A model generated the notes under the pieces. The model was not told where the DNA came from, ran no database searches, and was given only the letters and a program-made list of their open reading frames with translations. From an uncultured Thermoplasmata archaeon (GTDB lineage: Archaea > Thermoplasmatota > Thermoplasmata > Methanomassiliicoccales > Methanomethylophilaceae), in contig CAMNNR010000061.1 of assembly GCA_946545675.1 (NCBI GenBank), positions 1 through 7,391 of the forward strand: 7,391 nucleotides of DNA. Reading direction: 5' to 3'. Positions 1-6,046 of the stretch are shown in pieces. The stretch's first letter is position 1. Each line of letters opens with the position of its first letter. The position numbers and the translations under genes were made by a program.

Positions 1-278
1 CCGACATCCTCGGAAAGATGGGATACTTCGACGAGAGGAACCCCGGTGTCAAGGCGGCCATCGCCCACCTCATCAAGGTGGCACACGAGAACGGCTGCTA
101 CGTCAGCATCTGCGGACAGGCACCCTCGGTCTACCCCGAGTTCTGCGAGTTCCTCGTGGAGACGGGAATCGACTGCATCTCCCTGAACCCCGACACGTTC
201 ATCAGGACCAAGAAGGTCATCGCCTCCGCCGAGCAGAAGATGCTTCTGAAGGCGGCCCGCAGGACCCTCTCCCAGTAA
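1..278 (+). CDS. ppsA: Phosphoenolpyruvate synthase, C-terminal end (5' part outside window)
   Basis: The reading frame is open from the window edge (first full codon at position 3) and ends at TAA 276-278, giving about 91 residues. The protein ends with the segment typical of the PEP-utilising TIM-barrel domain of PEP synthase: ERNPGV, then SICGQAPSVYPEF, then GIDCISLNPDTF. In the PEP synthase/PPDK family the cysteine of the CGQ motif is the catalytic proton donor, and ISLNPDT is a family hallmark. The enzyme converts pyruvate, ATP and water to PEP, AMP and phosphate in the cytoplasm, the entry to gluconeogenesis from pyruvate in methanogens. The Met at 18 is internal, because conserved sequence continues upstream of it. 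The gene is followed by hairpins and then by a gene on the opposite strand, so it is the last gene of its unit. Confidence 0.93.
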   Translation, partial: DILGKMGYFDERNPGVKAAIAHLIKVAHENGCYVSICGQAPSVYPEFCEFLVETGIDCISLNPDTFIRTKKVIASAEQKMLLKAARRTLSQ

Positions 279-291
279 AACCCTCTAAAGT

Positions 292-312
292 CCCGGGGGC
301 GATTCCCCCGGG
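292..312. terminator. Perfect GC-rich hairpin after ppsA
   Basis: An 8-bp perfect inverted repeat, CCCGGGGG and CCCCCGGG, surrounds a 5-nt CGATT loop, starting 14 nt after the ppsA stop. No clear T-run follows on either strand, so it is not a canonical intrinsic terminator. It could end or protect the 3' ends of both convergent units, ppsA from the left and the TetR gene from the right. Confidence 0.5.
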
Positions 313-332
313 CAATCATCTTATGGAATTAC

Positions 333-358
333 CCTTCGGTCCCATATGACCCAGAAGG
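333..358. terminator. Second, bulged hairpin in the ppsA/TetR convergent gap
   Basis: CCTTC plus GGTC (333-341) pairs with GACC (348-351) and GAAGG (354-358). This leaves a 6-nt loop and a two-base CA bulge on one side. It sits 12 bp beyond the stop of the minus-strand TetR gene, so it is well placed as the 3' structure of the ATPase-TetR message. There is no T-run; the call rests only on base pairing and position. Confidence 0.35.
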
Positions 359-370
359 ATAGAATTGGAA

Positions 371-868
371 TCAGAATTGTACGACTGCCGAGAGCCGCTC
401 CACGGCCTGTCCGGCGGTGCAGGATTCGCAGTTGTCGACCCACCAATCGGCCAACCCTATGAACGCCGCGGTCACCACCTTGGAACGGAAACCGTCCCCG
501 ATCATCCGGTCTATCACGGGCAGGAGTTCCTCGTAAAGCCGGTCGAACAGGAGCTGCCTGCTGGAAGTACGGAGCACCGCGAACAGCGCATCCTCCTCGT
601 CCCCGAGATGTTCCAGGACGTGATGGAAGAGACCTTCGATGTCGCCTTCGTGCTCCTGTGCCCCCTCAGCTATGTGGACGAACAGATCGTCGCACATGGC
701 CTTGAGGAGATCCTCCCTGGACTGGAAATGGTCGTAGTAGGTGCTCCTGCCAATGTTGGCCTCGTCAAGGATGTCCTGCACGGTGATGTCGTAGAACGCC
801 TTTGTCTTCAGGAGCCTGCCCAATGCATCGAAGACCGCTTTGCGGGTCTTCTGCTGTCTCCGGTCCAT
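371..868 (-). CDS. TetR/AcrR-family transcriptional repressor
   Basis: This is a 165-residue cytoplasmic DNA-binding protein. The N-terminus is a textbook TetR DNA-binding domain: KTRKAVFDALGRLL (helix 1), then ITVQDILDEANIGRSTYYDHF at about residues 29-48 (the helix-turn-helix), then REDLLKAMCDDLF. The remainder is a helical ligand-binding and dimerisation domain ending in DNCESCTAG. Cys147 and Cys150 could sense metal or thiol stress, but no metal-sensing TetR signature is recognised. The start lies 6 bp after the ATPase stop, and a GAGGG ribosome site overlaps that TGA, so the two genes are almost certainly co-transcribed. The likely role is repression of the ATPase promoter and thereby of its own gene. 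The sequence style resembles TetR proteins of gut Firmicutes, so transfer from bacteria is possible (inference). Confidence 0.9.
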   Translation of the reverse strand: MDRRQQKTRKAVFDALGRLLKTKAFYDITVQDILDEANIGRSTYYDHFQSREDLLKAMCDDLFVHIAEGAQEHEGDIEGLFHHVLEHLGDEEDALFAVLRTSSRQLLFDRLYEELLPVIDRMIGDGFRSKVVTAAFIGLADWWVDNCESCTAGQAVERLSAVVQF

Positions 869-874
869 AAACCC

Positions 875-2779
875 TCAATCCAGTTTACGGTCATAAAGGC
901 TTGCCGCCAACAGGATGACGAGACAGGAACCCACATTGTGCCAAAGCGCACCGGTCGTGGGATTCAACACACCCATAATCGAGAACGTGATGGCCAATGC
1001 ATTCAGCACCAGGGAAATCGCGATGCTGGCCTTGATCGTGAACACGGTGGCATTAGCCAACCTCTTGAGGTACGGTACGCGGGAGATGTCGTCCCCGACT
1101 ATTGCCGCGTCCGCCGCTTCGATGGCGATGTCCGATCCCATGCCGCCCATAGCCACGCCGATGTATGCTGTCTTGAGAGCGGGGGCATCGTTCACACCGT
1201 CTCCGACCATGCACACGCAGGAACCGCCCTCCATCAGCTCGGAGACGTTCCTGACCTTCTCCTCCGGCATGAGTTCGGAGTGCACCTCGGTGACCCCTGC
1301 CTTCTCTGCGAAGTAGTCAGCGGCGGCCTTGTGGTCACCGGTGAGCAGCACCGTGCGGACACCCATGTCCTCCAGTCTCCTGACCGCCGCGGGAGTCTCG
1401 TCCCTCATCACATCGGACAATCCTATGACTCCCGCCACGTTCCCGTCCACGGCCACGACGATCGTCGCCTTACCCTGCGAACGGAGTTTCTCCAGGGCAG
1501 CAGTGGCATCTGCTGGCACATCCGTTCCCGATTCCCTCACGAAGCGCTCGTTCCCGCAGATGACCTTCTTCCCGCCCACAACGGCGGACAGGCCCTTGCC
1601 GGCAGTCACTGCAGTATTCGAAGGCTCTGGGATATCGATGTTCTGTGACTTCGCGTACTCGGTGACCGCTTTGCCGAGAGGATGCTCCGAACGGGATTCC
1701 ACAGCGGCGCAAACGGTCAGGACGTCTTCTTTGGAATTATCCCCGAAGGGTTCCACATCGCTCACAGTGAGCTTCCCGTACGTCAGGGTACCGGTCTTAT
1801 CGAATGCGATGGTGTCGATCCTACCCATCTTCTCCAGGGCTTCGCCCGATTTGATGATGACACCGTGCTTGGTGGCCTGCCCGATACCCGCCATTATGGC
1901 AGTGGGGGTGGCGAGTATTAATGCGCAAGGGCAGAACACCACGAGGATGGTGATACCCTTCTCGGCATCACCTGTGACCAGCCAGGTGATGATTGCGATC
2001 GCAAGTGCCAGAGGCACCAACCAGTTGGCTACCTGGTCCGCGATACGCGCGATGGGGGCCTTCTGCTCATCGGCCTCCTTCACCAGGCGGATGAGCTTCT
2101 GCAGGGAGGAATCCTCCCCTATCTCCACAGCGCGGGCATCGAAGGGCCCGAATCCGTTGAGGGTCCCGCTGAAGACACGGTCCCCCACGGCCTTGTCCAC
2201 GGGCAGCGACTCCCCGGTCATGACCGACTGGTCCACGGCAGTGGAACCTTCTACCAGGACAGCGTCCACGGGGATGGTCTCCCCGGGCAGCACCCTTATC
2301 ACATCGCCTACGGCGATGCTTTCCACCGGCACCTCCTCTTCCTTGCCGTCGACGATCCTCCTTGCGGTCTGCGGGGTCAGCGAGATGAGTTTCCTCAGAC
2401 CCGAACGGGCATGTTCCGTCGTCCTGTCCTCCAGGAGGGCCCCGATGGACATGATCAGACCTATCTCGCCTGCGGCGAACAGTTCGTCATGGGAACCTAT
2501 GACAGTCATCAGGATGCATGCGGCCATTCCGATCACTATCAGCAGAGCGGAGGAGATCTTCGATATGCCAGGATTGTGAATCGTGCGCCATACCGCAAGA
2601 TAAAGCAGTGGGATTCCCGTGATCACCACTGCCGCCCAGGCCGGGTCGCACCACAGCGGTACTTCGATGTCGGTGCCGTATTGCAGCACCAGTTTGATTA
2701 TGAGGAAAACCGCAGCTACCGCCGTCATCTTCGCGCCGGCGAGCAGACTGTTGAGTTTCGCCAACCTTCCTTCTTCCAT
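875..2779 (-). CDS. Heavy-metal-translocating P1B-type ATPase, no N-terminal metal-binding domain
   Basis: A 634-residue membrane pump that exports a metal ion at the cost of ATP. Visible landmarks: two helix pairs at about 18-66 and 75-115; actuator loop TGES (188-191); metal-binding CPC in helix 6 (283-285); phosphorylation motif DKTGTLT with Asp327; SEHPLGKAV with the HP motif at 366-367, diagnostic for P1B pumps; GDGVNDAP at 526-533; and two final helices (about 575-627). Helix 8 carries HNVGS (614-618), which is neither the typical copper (MxxSS) nor the typical Zn/Cd (DxG) signature, so the metal is left open. The usual N-terminal HMA domain is missing; the protein starts directly at the membrane domain. 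There is no Shine-Dalgarno before the start, while a TATA-like box sits about 25 bp upstream, so a leaderless message is likely. First gene of a two-gene operon with the TetR repressor. Confidence 0.95.
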   Translation of the reverse strand: MEEGRLAKLNSLLAGAKMTAVAAVFLIIKLVLQYGTDIEVPLWCDPAWAAVVITGIPLLYLAVWRTIHNPGISKISSALLIVIGMAACILMTVIGSHDELFAAGEIGLIMSIGALLEDRTTEHARSGLRKLISLTPQTARRIVDGKEEEVPVESIAVGDVIRVLPGETIPVDAVLVEGSTAVDQSVMTGESLPVDKAVGDRVFSGTLNGFGPFDARAVEIGEDSSLQKLIRLVKEADEQKAPIARIADQVANWLVPLALAIAIITWLVTGDAEKGITILVVFCPCALILATPTAIMAGIGQATKHGVIIKSGEALEKMGRIDTIAFDKTGTLTYGKLTVSDVEPFGDNSKEDVLTVCAAVESRSEHPLGKAVTEYAKSQNIDIPEPSNTAVTAGKGLSAVVGGKKVICGNERFVRESGTDVPADATAALEKLRSQGKATIVVAVDGNVAGVIGLSDVMRDETPAAVRRLEDMGVRTVLLTGDHKAAADYFAEKAGVTEVHSELMPEEKVRNVSELMEGGSCVCMVGDGVNDAPALKTAYIGVAMGGMGSDIAIEAADAAIVGDDISRVPYLKRLANATVFTIKASIAISLVLNALAITFSIMGVLNPTTGALWHNVGSCLVILLAASLYDRKLD

Positions 2780-2797
2780 GGTTTAACGAAGGTGAAG

Positions 2798-2808
2798 AAA
2801 TTATAAAA
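2798..2808 (-). promoter_or_regulatory. TATA box of the ATPase-TetR operon (leaderless start)
   Basis: Read on the minus strand the bases are TTTTATAATTT, centred about 25 bp before the A of the ATPase start codon. That is the usual archaeal TATA-to-initiation distance. With no ribosome binding site in between, transcription probably begins at or next to the ATG. Confidence 0.6.
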
Positions 2809-2814
2809 CATTTT

Positions 2815-2831
2815 GTTCGATAACATACAAA
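2815..2831. promoter_or_regulatory. Candidate TetR operator, copy 1 (ATPase promoter)
   Basis: The sequence GTTCGATAACATACAAA lies a few bases upstream of the ATPase TATA box, where a bound repressor would block the TFB/TBP site. It contains the dyad TGTT-CGAT-AACA. A 15-of-17 match recurs at 2910-2926 in the same orientation. Assignment to the TetR protein is inferred from position, not shown. Confidence 0.45.
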
Positions 2832-2907
2832 TTTCCGAAAAAGTAATATCCCTGCGGTTCAGGAAAATACAAAATGAGAAAACCCGATTATTAGAATCGA
2901 TCGCGAG

Positions 2908-3489
2908 ATGTTTGATAACGTACAAAAAATCCTCACGGCAAGAATCCTCACCGTTCTGGCTCTGTCGGTTCCGGTATTCTTCGCCATGATGTGGGCATCT
3001 TCCGCTTTGATAGACGGGCTGTGGAGGTTCGGAGAGGAGAGTCTCTCCCGCCTCGGCGTATCCGAAGACCCGGTGGCGGCCCTGTTATTCAACGGAGGGT
3101 GCATATCCACGGGAGCCATGGGCATCATCGTCGGTCTCGGGATCGCTGCCCATAATGAGGACTTCGGATCCCTGGCAGGAATCACATACGCTGCAGGCAT
3201 GTTCTTCCTAGTGCTTGTAGGGGCATTACCGCTGACTGCGGGGATGATACATTACGTCGTGGCGTCCATCTTCGGCATACTGATGATGATCTCGCTGATA
3301 CTCACTGCGATAAACGACCACAGGCGCAGGATGCACCCTGAAGCGGAGATTTTGTTCATAGTGATATCCCTGGTGCTGATCGCTACTCAGAGATTCGCCA
3401 TGTGGGAGGCATTGCTGGTGATCATCGTGATGATATGGACTGTGCTGCAAGGCATCAAGATGAGGGTTTACAGCGGGACTACCGAATGA
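2908..3489 (+). CDS. DUF998-like integral membrane protein
   Basis: This is a 193-residue protein with six evident hydrophobic segments at about residues 12-38, 57-82, 90-110, 114-137, 148-163 and 167-187. The pattern SLSRLGVSED...LFNGGCISTGAMGI after helix 1 and the LPLTAGMIHYVVASIFGIL segment resemble the DUF998 family of prokaryotic membrane proteins, whose function is not established. The start ATG at 2908 is the only one possible, because an in-frame TGA occurs at 2875-2877. No strong ribosome site is visible. It is divergent from the metal ATPase across a 128-bp gap and shares a repeated operator-like motif with it, which hints at co-regulation by the TetR protein. It ends 9 bp from the convergent transposase remnant. 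Confidence 0.82.
   Translation: MFDNVQKILTARILTVLALSVPVFFAMMWASSALIDGLWRFGEESLSRLGVSEDPVAALLFNGGCISTGAMGIIVGLGIAAHNEDFGSLAGITYAAGMFFLVLVGALPLTAGMIHYVVASIFGILMMISLILTAINDHRRRMHPEAEILFIVISLVLIATQRFAMWEALLVIIVMIWTVLQGIKMRVYSGTTE
2910..2926. promoter_or_regulatory. Candidate TetR operator, copy 2 (start of DUF998 gene)
   Basis: GTTTGATAACGTACAAA matches copy 1 at 15 of 17 bases and starts exactly 95 bp from it. It overlaps the start codon and first codons of the membrane-protein gene, where repressor binding would interfere with initiation or early elongation. It keeps the GTT-N4-AAC core dyad. Chance similarity in AT-rich sequence cannot be excluded, since codons constrain this copy. Confidence 0.4.
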
Positions 3490-3498
3490 TGGACCGCG

Positions 3499-3936
3499 TC
3501 ATCCGGTCATATCCAGTTGCAACTCTCCTCTGAACACCATCGGTATTGAAGAATTGTCACGGAACATATCGACCAAGCGGCTCTTCATGTATTGCGCGGT
3601 CTTCAGACAGACGCCACATCTGGACGCACACTTGTGGATCGATAGTCCGTTCAGGTAGGATCTGCAGAAAACCTTCCACGTATCGATTTGTACATGACTG
3701 TTGGGGACGGCATTGCCGATGAATCCCCTGCCGCAGACCTTACAAGCATATCTCTGTGTACCGTTCGAGGAACGCCCTTTCTTGATGATCTCGGAAGAGG
3801 CACAGAATGGGCAACCTTTTGACTAGGAGTCCATCAAGCGATAAAGATGATCAACGGCAGAATCGTAATCAGATGCGGACAAACTGAGGAGATAATCCCT
3901 GTCCAGCGTCTCGGTGAAAACAGCCCTTCCCTTCAT
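3499..3936 (-). pseudogene. Transposase N-terminal remnant (IS1595-like), interrupted by in-frame TAG at codon 38
   Basis: The frame runs from ATG 3934-3936 to TGA 3499-3501, 145 residues if the TAG at 3823-3825 is read through. Before the TAG the peptide contains FTETLDRDYLLSLSASDYDSA. After it comes a zinc ribbon with Cys42, Cys45, Cys65 and Cys68 (CPFC ... YACKVCGRGF), then a helix-turn-helix-like region (WKVFCRSYLNGLSIHKCASRCGV), as in IS1595-type transposases. The frame ends in RGELQLDMTG, just where these enzymes show the first catalytic Asp of the DDE domain (IDET-like). Nothing further can be coded because the DUF998 gene begins there, so the nuclease domain is lost. The start is well supported: GGTGA 5 nt upstream and a TATA-like box further up. 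The TAG is either a decay mutation or, if the host uses pyrrolysine, a readable codon. Family assignment is tentative; zinc ribbon plus helix-turn-helix is firm. Confidence 0.75.
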
Positions 3937-3974
3937 TCCTGTCACCCTGGATTTATGAACGCATCGGGATTGCT

Positions 3975-3986
3975 GAATTTAAAAGC
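3975..3986 (-). promoter_or_regulatory. TATA-like promoter of the transposase remnant
   Basis: On the minus strand GCTTTTAAATTC forms a good archaeal TATA box. Initiation about 25 bp downstream would give a leader of roughly 20 nt that includes the GGTGA ribosome site at 3942-3946. The remnant may therefore still be transcribed. Confidence 0.45.
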
Positions 3987-4040
3987 TGTTAGACTTTTTG
4001 TTCCTGTCAAATGCTCGCAATCCTCTGCGGATATTGCCAG

Positions 4041-4069
4041 GTACCAGAATGTACAACAACGGACTTATT
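4041..4069 (+). repeat. 29-bp exact direct repeat, copy 1 (upstream of the three-gene cassette)
   Basis: The element begins GTACCAGAATGTAC and ends CGGACTTATT, and is identical over 29 bases to 5944-5972. Within it, GTAC-N6-GTAC is both a direct and an inverted repeat, as expected of an operator. The terminal ACTTATT could act as a TATA box, giving a leader of about 65 nt before the ATG at 4157. Flanking bases of the two copies do not align. Promoter/operator is the preferred reading; a recombination site is the alternative. Confidence 0.7.
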
Positions 4070-4156
4070 ACCTGCTAAGGATAGGGATTCCGCATCTTTA
4101 CAAATGCTGTGTTTGGTTGACCCAGACACTATAGTTAATGCCGGAGAGATGAAAAG

Positions 4157-4474
4157 ATGAGCGGAGGTCATTTCGATTATGCCGATTCAAGACTGTATGA
4201 GTGGTCTGAAAAGGTTCGCTGGGACGGCAACCCCCTGTTTGCCGAGTTACTGCATGATCTGGGCGATCTGATGCACGAATACGACTGGTGGAAATCTGGG
4301 GATACTGGCCGCGAGGACTGGCTGAAAGCCTGGGAAGCATGGCAGAAAAAATGGATGAACGGAAACCTCTCAGAGTTGGCTGTCGACTCCATAAAGGATT
4401 CGGTACGTCAGATGATCTGGGAGAGTCTGGGAAAACCTGCAGATGAGGAAACAAACGCATTGAGGAAAAAATGA
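4157..4474 (+). CDS. MSGGHFDY-family small protein of unknown function
   Basis: This is a 105-residue soluble protein. It opens with MSGGHFDYADSR, a very recognisable N-terminus shared by small uncharacterised proteins found in phages, plasmids and many bacterial chromosomes. It also carries the second part of that pattern, LLHDLGDLMHEYDWWKSGDTGREDW at about residues 31-55, which resembles the DWxxSGDxGEExF block of the family. The C-terminal half is helical and charged. The start at 4157 has GGAGAG 8 nt upstream; an earlier ATG at 4149 is out of frame and stops at once. It is the first gene of the cassette, 15 bp before the MSYY gene, whose ribosome site lies in that gap. No biochemical role is known to me for the family. 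Confidence 0.85.
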   Translation: MSGGHFDYADSRLYEWSEKVRWDGNPLFAELLHDLGDLMHEYDWWKSGDTGREDWLKAWEAWQKKWMNGNLSELAVDSIKDSVRQMIWESLGKPADEETNALRKK

Positions 4475-4489
4475 GGGGCTGGTGAGAAC

Positions 4490-5074
4490 ATGTCCTACTA
4501 CTTCGACCACATCATAGAATGCGATAAACTGGTTTTTGAGAGAATGCTCTTAACCTGGAGGCAGAAAGGATGGGAAAATAAGTGTATACTGTGCAGACCG
4601 CGACATGCATGGTCGTCGACAGACAGCCTGGTTACGAATACGAAAGCGGAAACATATCTCCTCTACTTCGTGGTCAACCACCAACCTGATTTGGAAGACA
4701 TCATAGACTGGCTGGAGGATGATCTGGGTATATACGGGATTCATTTCTCTATCTGGAGCCAGGGAGAATGCGACGAGGACTGGAAAATGGGAGGATCGTT
4801 CGTTCCCAAGGGTACGATGCCACACCATACTGTTCCTGCCGAGTATGACAGAACAGGAAAAAACAACAGGAAAGCACCCGAGGGATACACGACATATGAA
4901 GACTGCGTGATTGCGGTTGATGCCGAAATCTGGAAAGAACTCGCCATAGATTATACCAGGGAAGAGGAAATACACCCTAGGCCGCCAATCGAGGAAATCC
5001 TGCAGGAGATAGACGCGAAACTCGATTTGATTGAGGGACTGTTGGAATGCCTGGTGGAGAGGGGAAGAGAATGA
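4490..5074 (+). CDS. MSYY-family protein 1, unknown function (paralogue of 6047-6652)
   Basis: I do not recognise this 194-residue soluble protein. It shares roughly half its residues with the protein at 6047-6652, with blocks spread over the whole length: MSYYxDHIIECD (1-12), WxQKGW (23-28), TYLLY (55-59), HFSIW (85-89), FVP (104-106), APEGYTTYE (129-137), IAVD (141-144) and DYTR. Residues about 168-191 form an amphipathic, leucine-rich helix suited to coiled-coil contact. Conserved Cys, His, Asp and Glu residues at the N-terminus and the APEGYTTYE block are candidate functional sites. No membrane segment or signal is seen. Translation starts behind GGTGA (4481-4485). Its TGA overlaps the kinase ATG as ATGA, indicating coupled translation and probably a shared job or complex. 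Confidence 0.85.
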   Translation: MSYYFDHIIECDKLVFERMLLTWRQKGWENKCILCRPRHAWSSTDSLVTNTKAETYLLYFVVNHQPDLEDIIDWLEDDLGIYGIHFSIWSQGECDEDWKMGGSFVPKGTMPHHTVPAEYDRTGKNNRKAPEGYTTYEDCVIAVDAEIWKELAIDYTREEEIHPRPPIEEILQEIDAKLDLIEGLLECLVERGRE

Positions 5075-5709
5075 ACCCTTCCGAGGAATTCAGTGAAGAT
5101 TCGGAGACACAATACGAGTCTTATCAGAAAACAATGAGTGACTCCGATGCTGCCGATTGCTCCGAACAAAGGAAGGTAAGATTCGAAAAACCGATACTCA
5201 TACACATATTCGGACCTCCGAATTCGGGTAAAACAACACTTCGTAAAACGCTTGGCAAAAGACACCCAGAATACCAGAACTACTGCATCGACGACTTCAG
5301 GAGAGAATACGGCGATTGGACATTCAGAGGCGAAACGGACGCGCAGAACAAGTTCTGGGATGCTATGTGGAGGGGAGGATTTTTCGAATGCTCCGGATCC
5401 GGGAGATTCACTGAAAGATACCTGTACTGTTTCCGCAAAAGAACGCAATACATCGTGGTGATGGATACTCCCGTCGACGTCTGCATCTCCAGAGTCCGCG
5501 ATGACAAATATGATGGTATTCCTTTCCCATTCCATGGTACCCCCGAGGGATACATCAGAGATGTTTATGAATTCCTGGATTCATGGCACTTCAACAGTAT
5601 GACCCAGGGAATCCCTGTACTGCGTCTTAACACCAACCAATCTCCTACGGAGCAGGCCAAAGAAGTTGAGAGATTTGCAGGACTCTGCTGTGAACCATTC
5701 GAAATTTGA
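5071..5709 (+). CDS. P-loop NTPase, kinase-like (zeta toxin / polynucleotide kinase-type fold)
   Basis: This is a 212-residue protein with an acidic N-terminal extension of about 35 residues, then a compact P-loop domain. Walker A is GPPNSGKTT at 48-56, after strand PILIHIF. It is followed by IDDFRREYGD at 73-82, where zeta-toxin and polynucleotide-kinase-like enzymes place catalytic acidic residues. GFFECSGSGR comes at 103-112, strand QYIVVMD at 126-132, and CISRVRDD at 138-145 as a likely arginine-bearing lid. This predicts ATP-dependent phosphoryl transfer to a nucleotide, sugar-nucleotide, RNA end or other small molecule; the substrate cannot be told. The ATG at 5071 is preferred over an in-frame ATG at 5047: it overlaps the previous stop (ATGA) and has GGTGGAGAGG at 5053-5062, about 8 nt upstream. 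It closes the three-gene operon and is followed directly by a small hairpin. Confidence 0.82.
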   Translation: MNPSEEFSEDSETQYESYQKTMSDSDAADCSEQRKVRFEKPILIHIFGPPNSGKTTLRKTLGKRHPEYQNYCIDDFRREYGDWTFRGETDAQNKFWDAMWRGGFFECSGSGRFTERYLYCFRKRTQYIVVMDTPVDVCISRVRDDKYDGIPFPFHGTPEGYIRDVYEFLDSWHFNSMTQGIPVLRLNTNQSPTEQAKEVERFAGLCCEPFEI

Positions 5710-5725
5710 TACACTTTATTGTGTA
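5710..5725. terminator. Small inverted repeat right after the kinase stop
   Basis: TACAC and GTGTA form a 5-bp stem around a TTTATT loop, beginning at the base after the TGA. The stem is short and AT-rich, with no T-run. It may mark the end of the three-gene unit or be a small protein-binding dyad. Confidence 0.25.
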
Positions 5726-5967
5726 ATCCAGAAGGATAATAATGTGGATATGGCAGGGCATCTCAAGACTATGCCCCTTACATGAGGATACGGGATCTCA
5801 ATCCCCAACACAGAGATGCGGAATGTTTTCGAGGACATGATGATGCACTGCACCGTAGTATAGGCCGTGACCCTGCCGGCATCCATACGGAACGTCATAC
5901 ACACGGATGCATCCAACCTGATCTCACCGTCCCAAATCCAAAAGTACCAGAATGTACAACAACGGAC
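5716..5967 (-). pseudogene. Possible gene remnant in the gap between cassettes
   Basis: The 337-bp gap 5710-6046 holds this minus-strand open frame, the 29-bp repeat and little else. The frame is open from just after a TAA at 5968-5970 down to TAA at 5716-5718, with no ATG near its start; the first ATG is at 5896-5898. The peptide (DGEIRLDASVCMTFRMDAG, then VTAYTTVQCIIM, KTFRISVLG, PYPHVRGIVL) alternates polar and hydrophobic residues like beta-strands and reads more protein-like than the other frames here. No family is recognised. It may be the tail of a lost gene, or chance. The 29-bp repeat overlaps its upstream end, which would fit insertion of the repeat-bearing unit into an older gene. 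Confidence 0.22.
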
Positions 5968-5972
5968 TTATT
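5944..5972 (+). repeat. 29-bp exact direct repeat, copy 2 (upstream of MSYY paralogue 2)
   Basis: Identical to 4041-4069 and in the same orientation. It ends 74 bp before the ATG at 6047, against 87 bp in copy 1. The downstream leaders differ in sequence, yet these 29 bases are unchanged although the two proteins have diverged to about half identity. That indicates selection on the element or recent exchange. Confidence 0.7.
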
Positions 5973-6046
5973 TGCATCTCTCGATGATAATCGGACCTGG
6001 CTCAAGCTATAGCAATCCTGATTGAAAAAAACGGAGATAATACACA

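Noticed and set aside
365..1648. A 427-codon plus-strand open frame opposite the TetR and ATPase genes
   Set aside because: It lies antisense to two genes with unmistakable motifs. Its peptide is rich in His, Gly and Arg with no domain pattern. Long antisense frames are common opposite GC-rich coding DNA.
1329..2579. A 416-codon plus-strand open frame opposite the ATPase
   Set aside because: Low-complexity Ser/Thr/Pro/Ala-rich translation, exactly antisense to the conserved ATPase core.
3847..4134. A 95-codon plus-strand open frame upstream of the MSGGHFDY gene
   Set aside because: It overlaps the 5' half of the transposase remnant on the other strand, has no ribosome site, and runs through the 29-bp repeat and leader. 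The minus frame is the one with recognisable protein.
4157..5709. Naming the cassette a zeta-type toxin-antitoxin system
   Set aside because: The kinase shares a Walker A and general fold features with zeta toxins, but so do many kinases. No epsilon-like antitoxin is recognisable, so the name would go beyond the evidence.
4041..5972. CRISPR repeat interpretation of the 29-bp element
   Set aside because: Only two copies, 1.9 kb apart, with genes between them and no regular spacers.
5782..6012. A 76-codon plus-strand open frame in the gap before the second MSYY gene
   Set aside because: No ribosome site; its His/Arg/Pro-rich peptide shows no pattern, and it overlaps the 29-bp repeat and the more protein-like minus frame.
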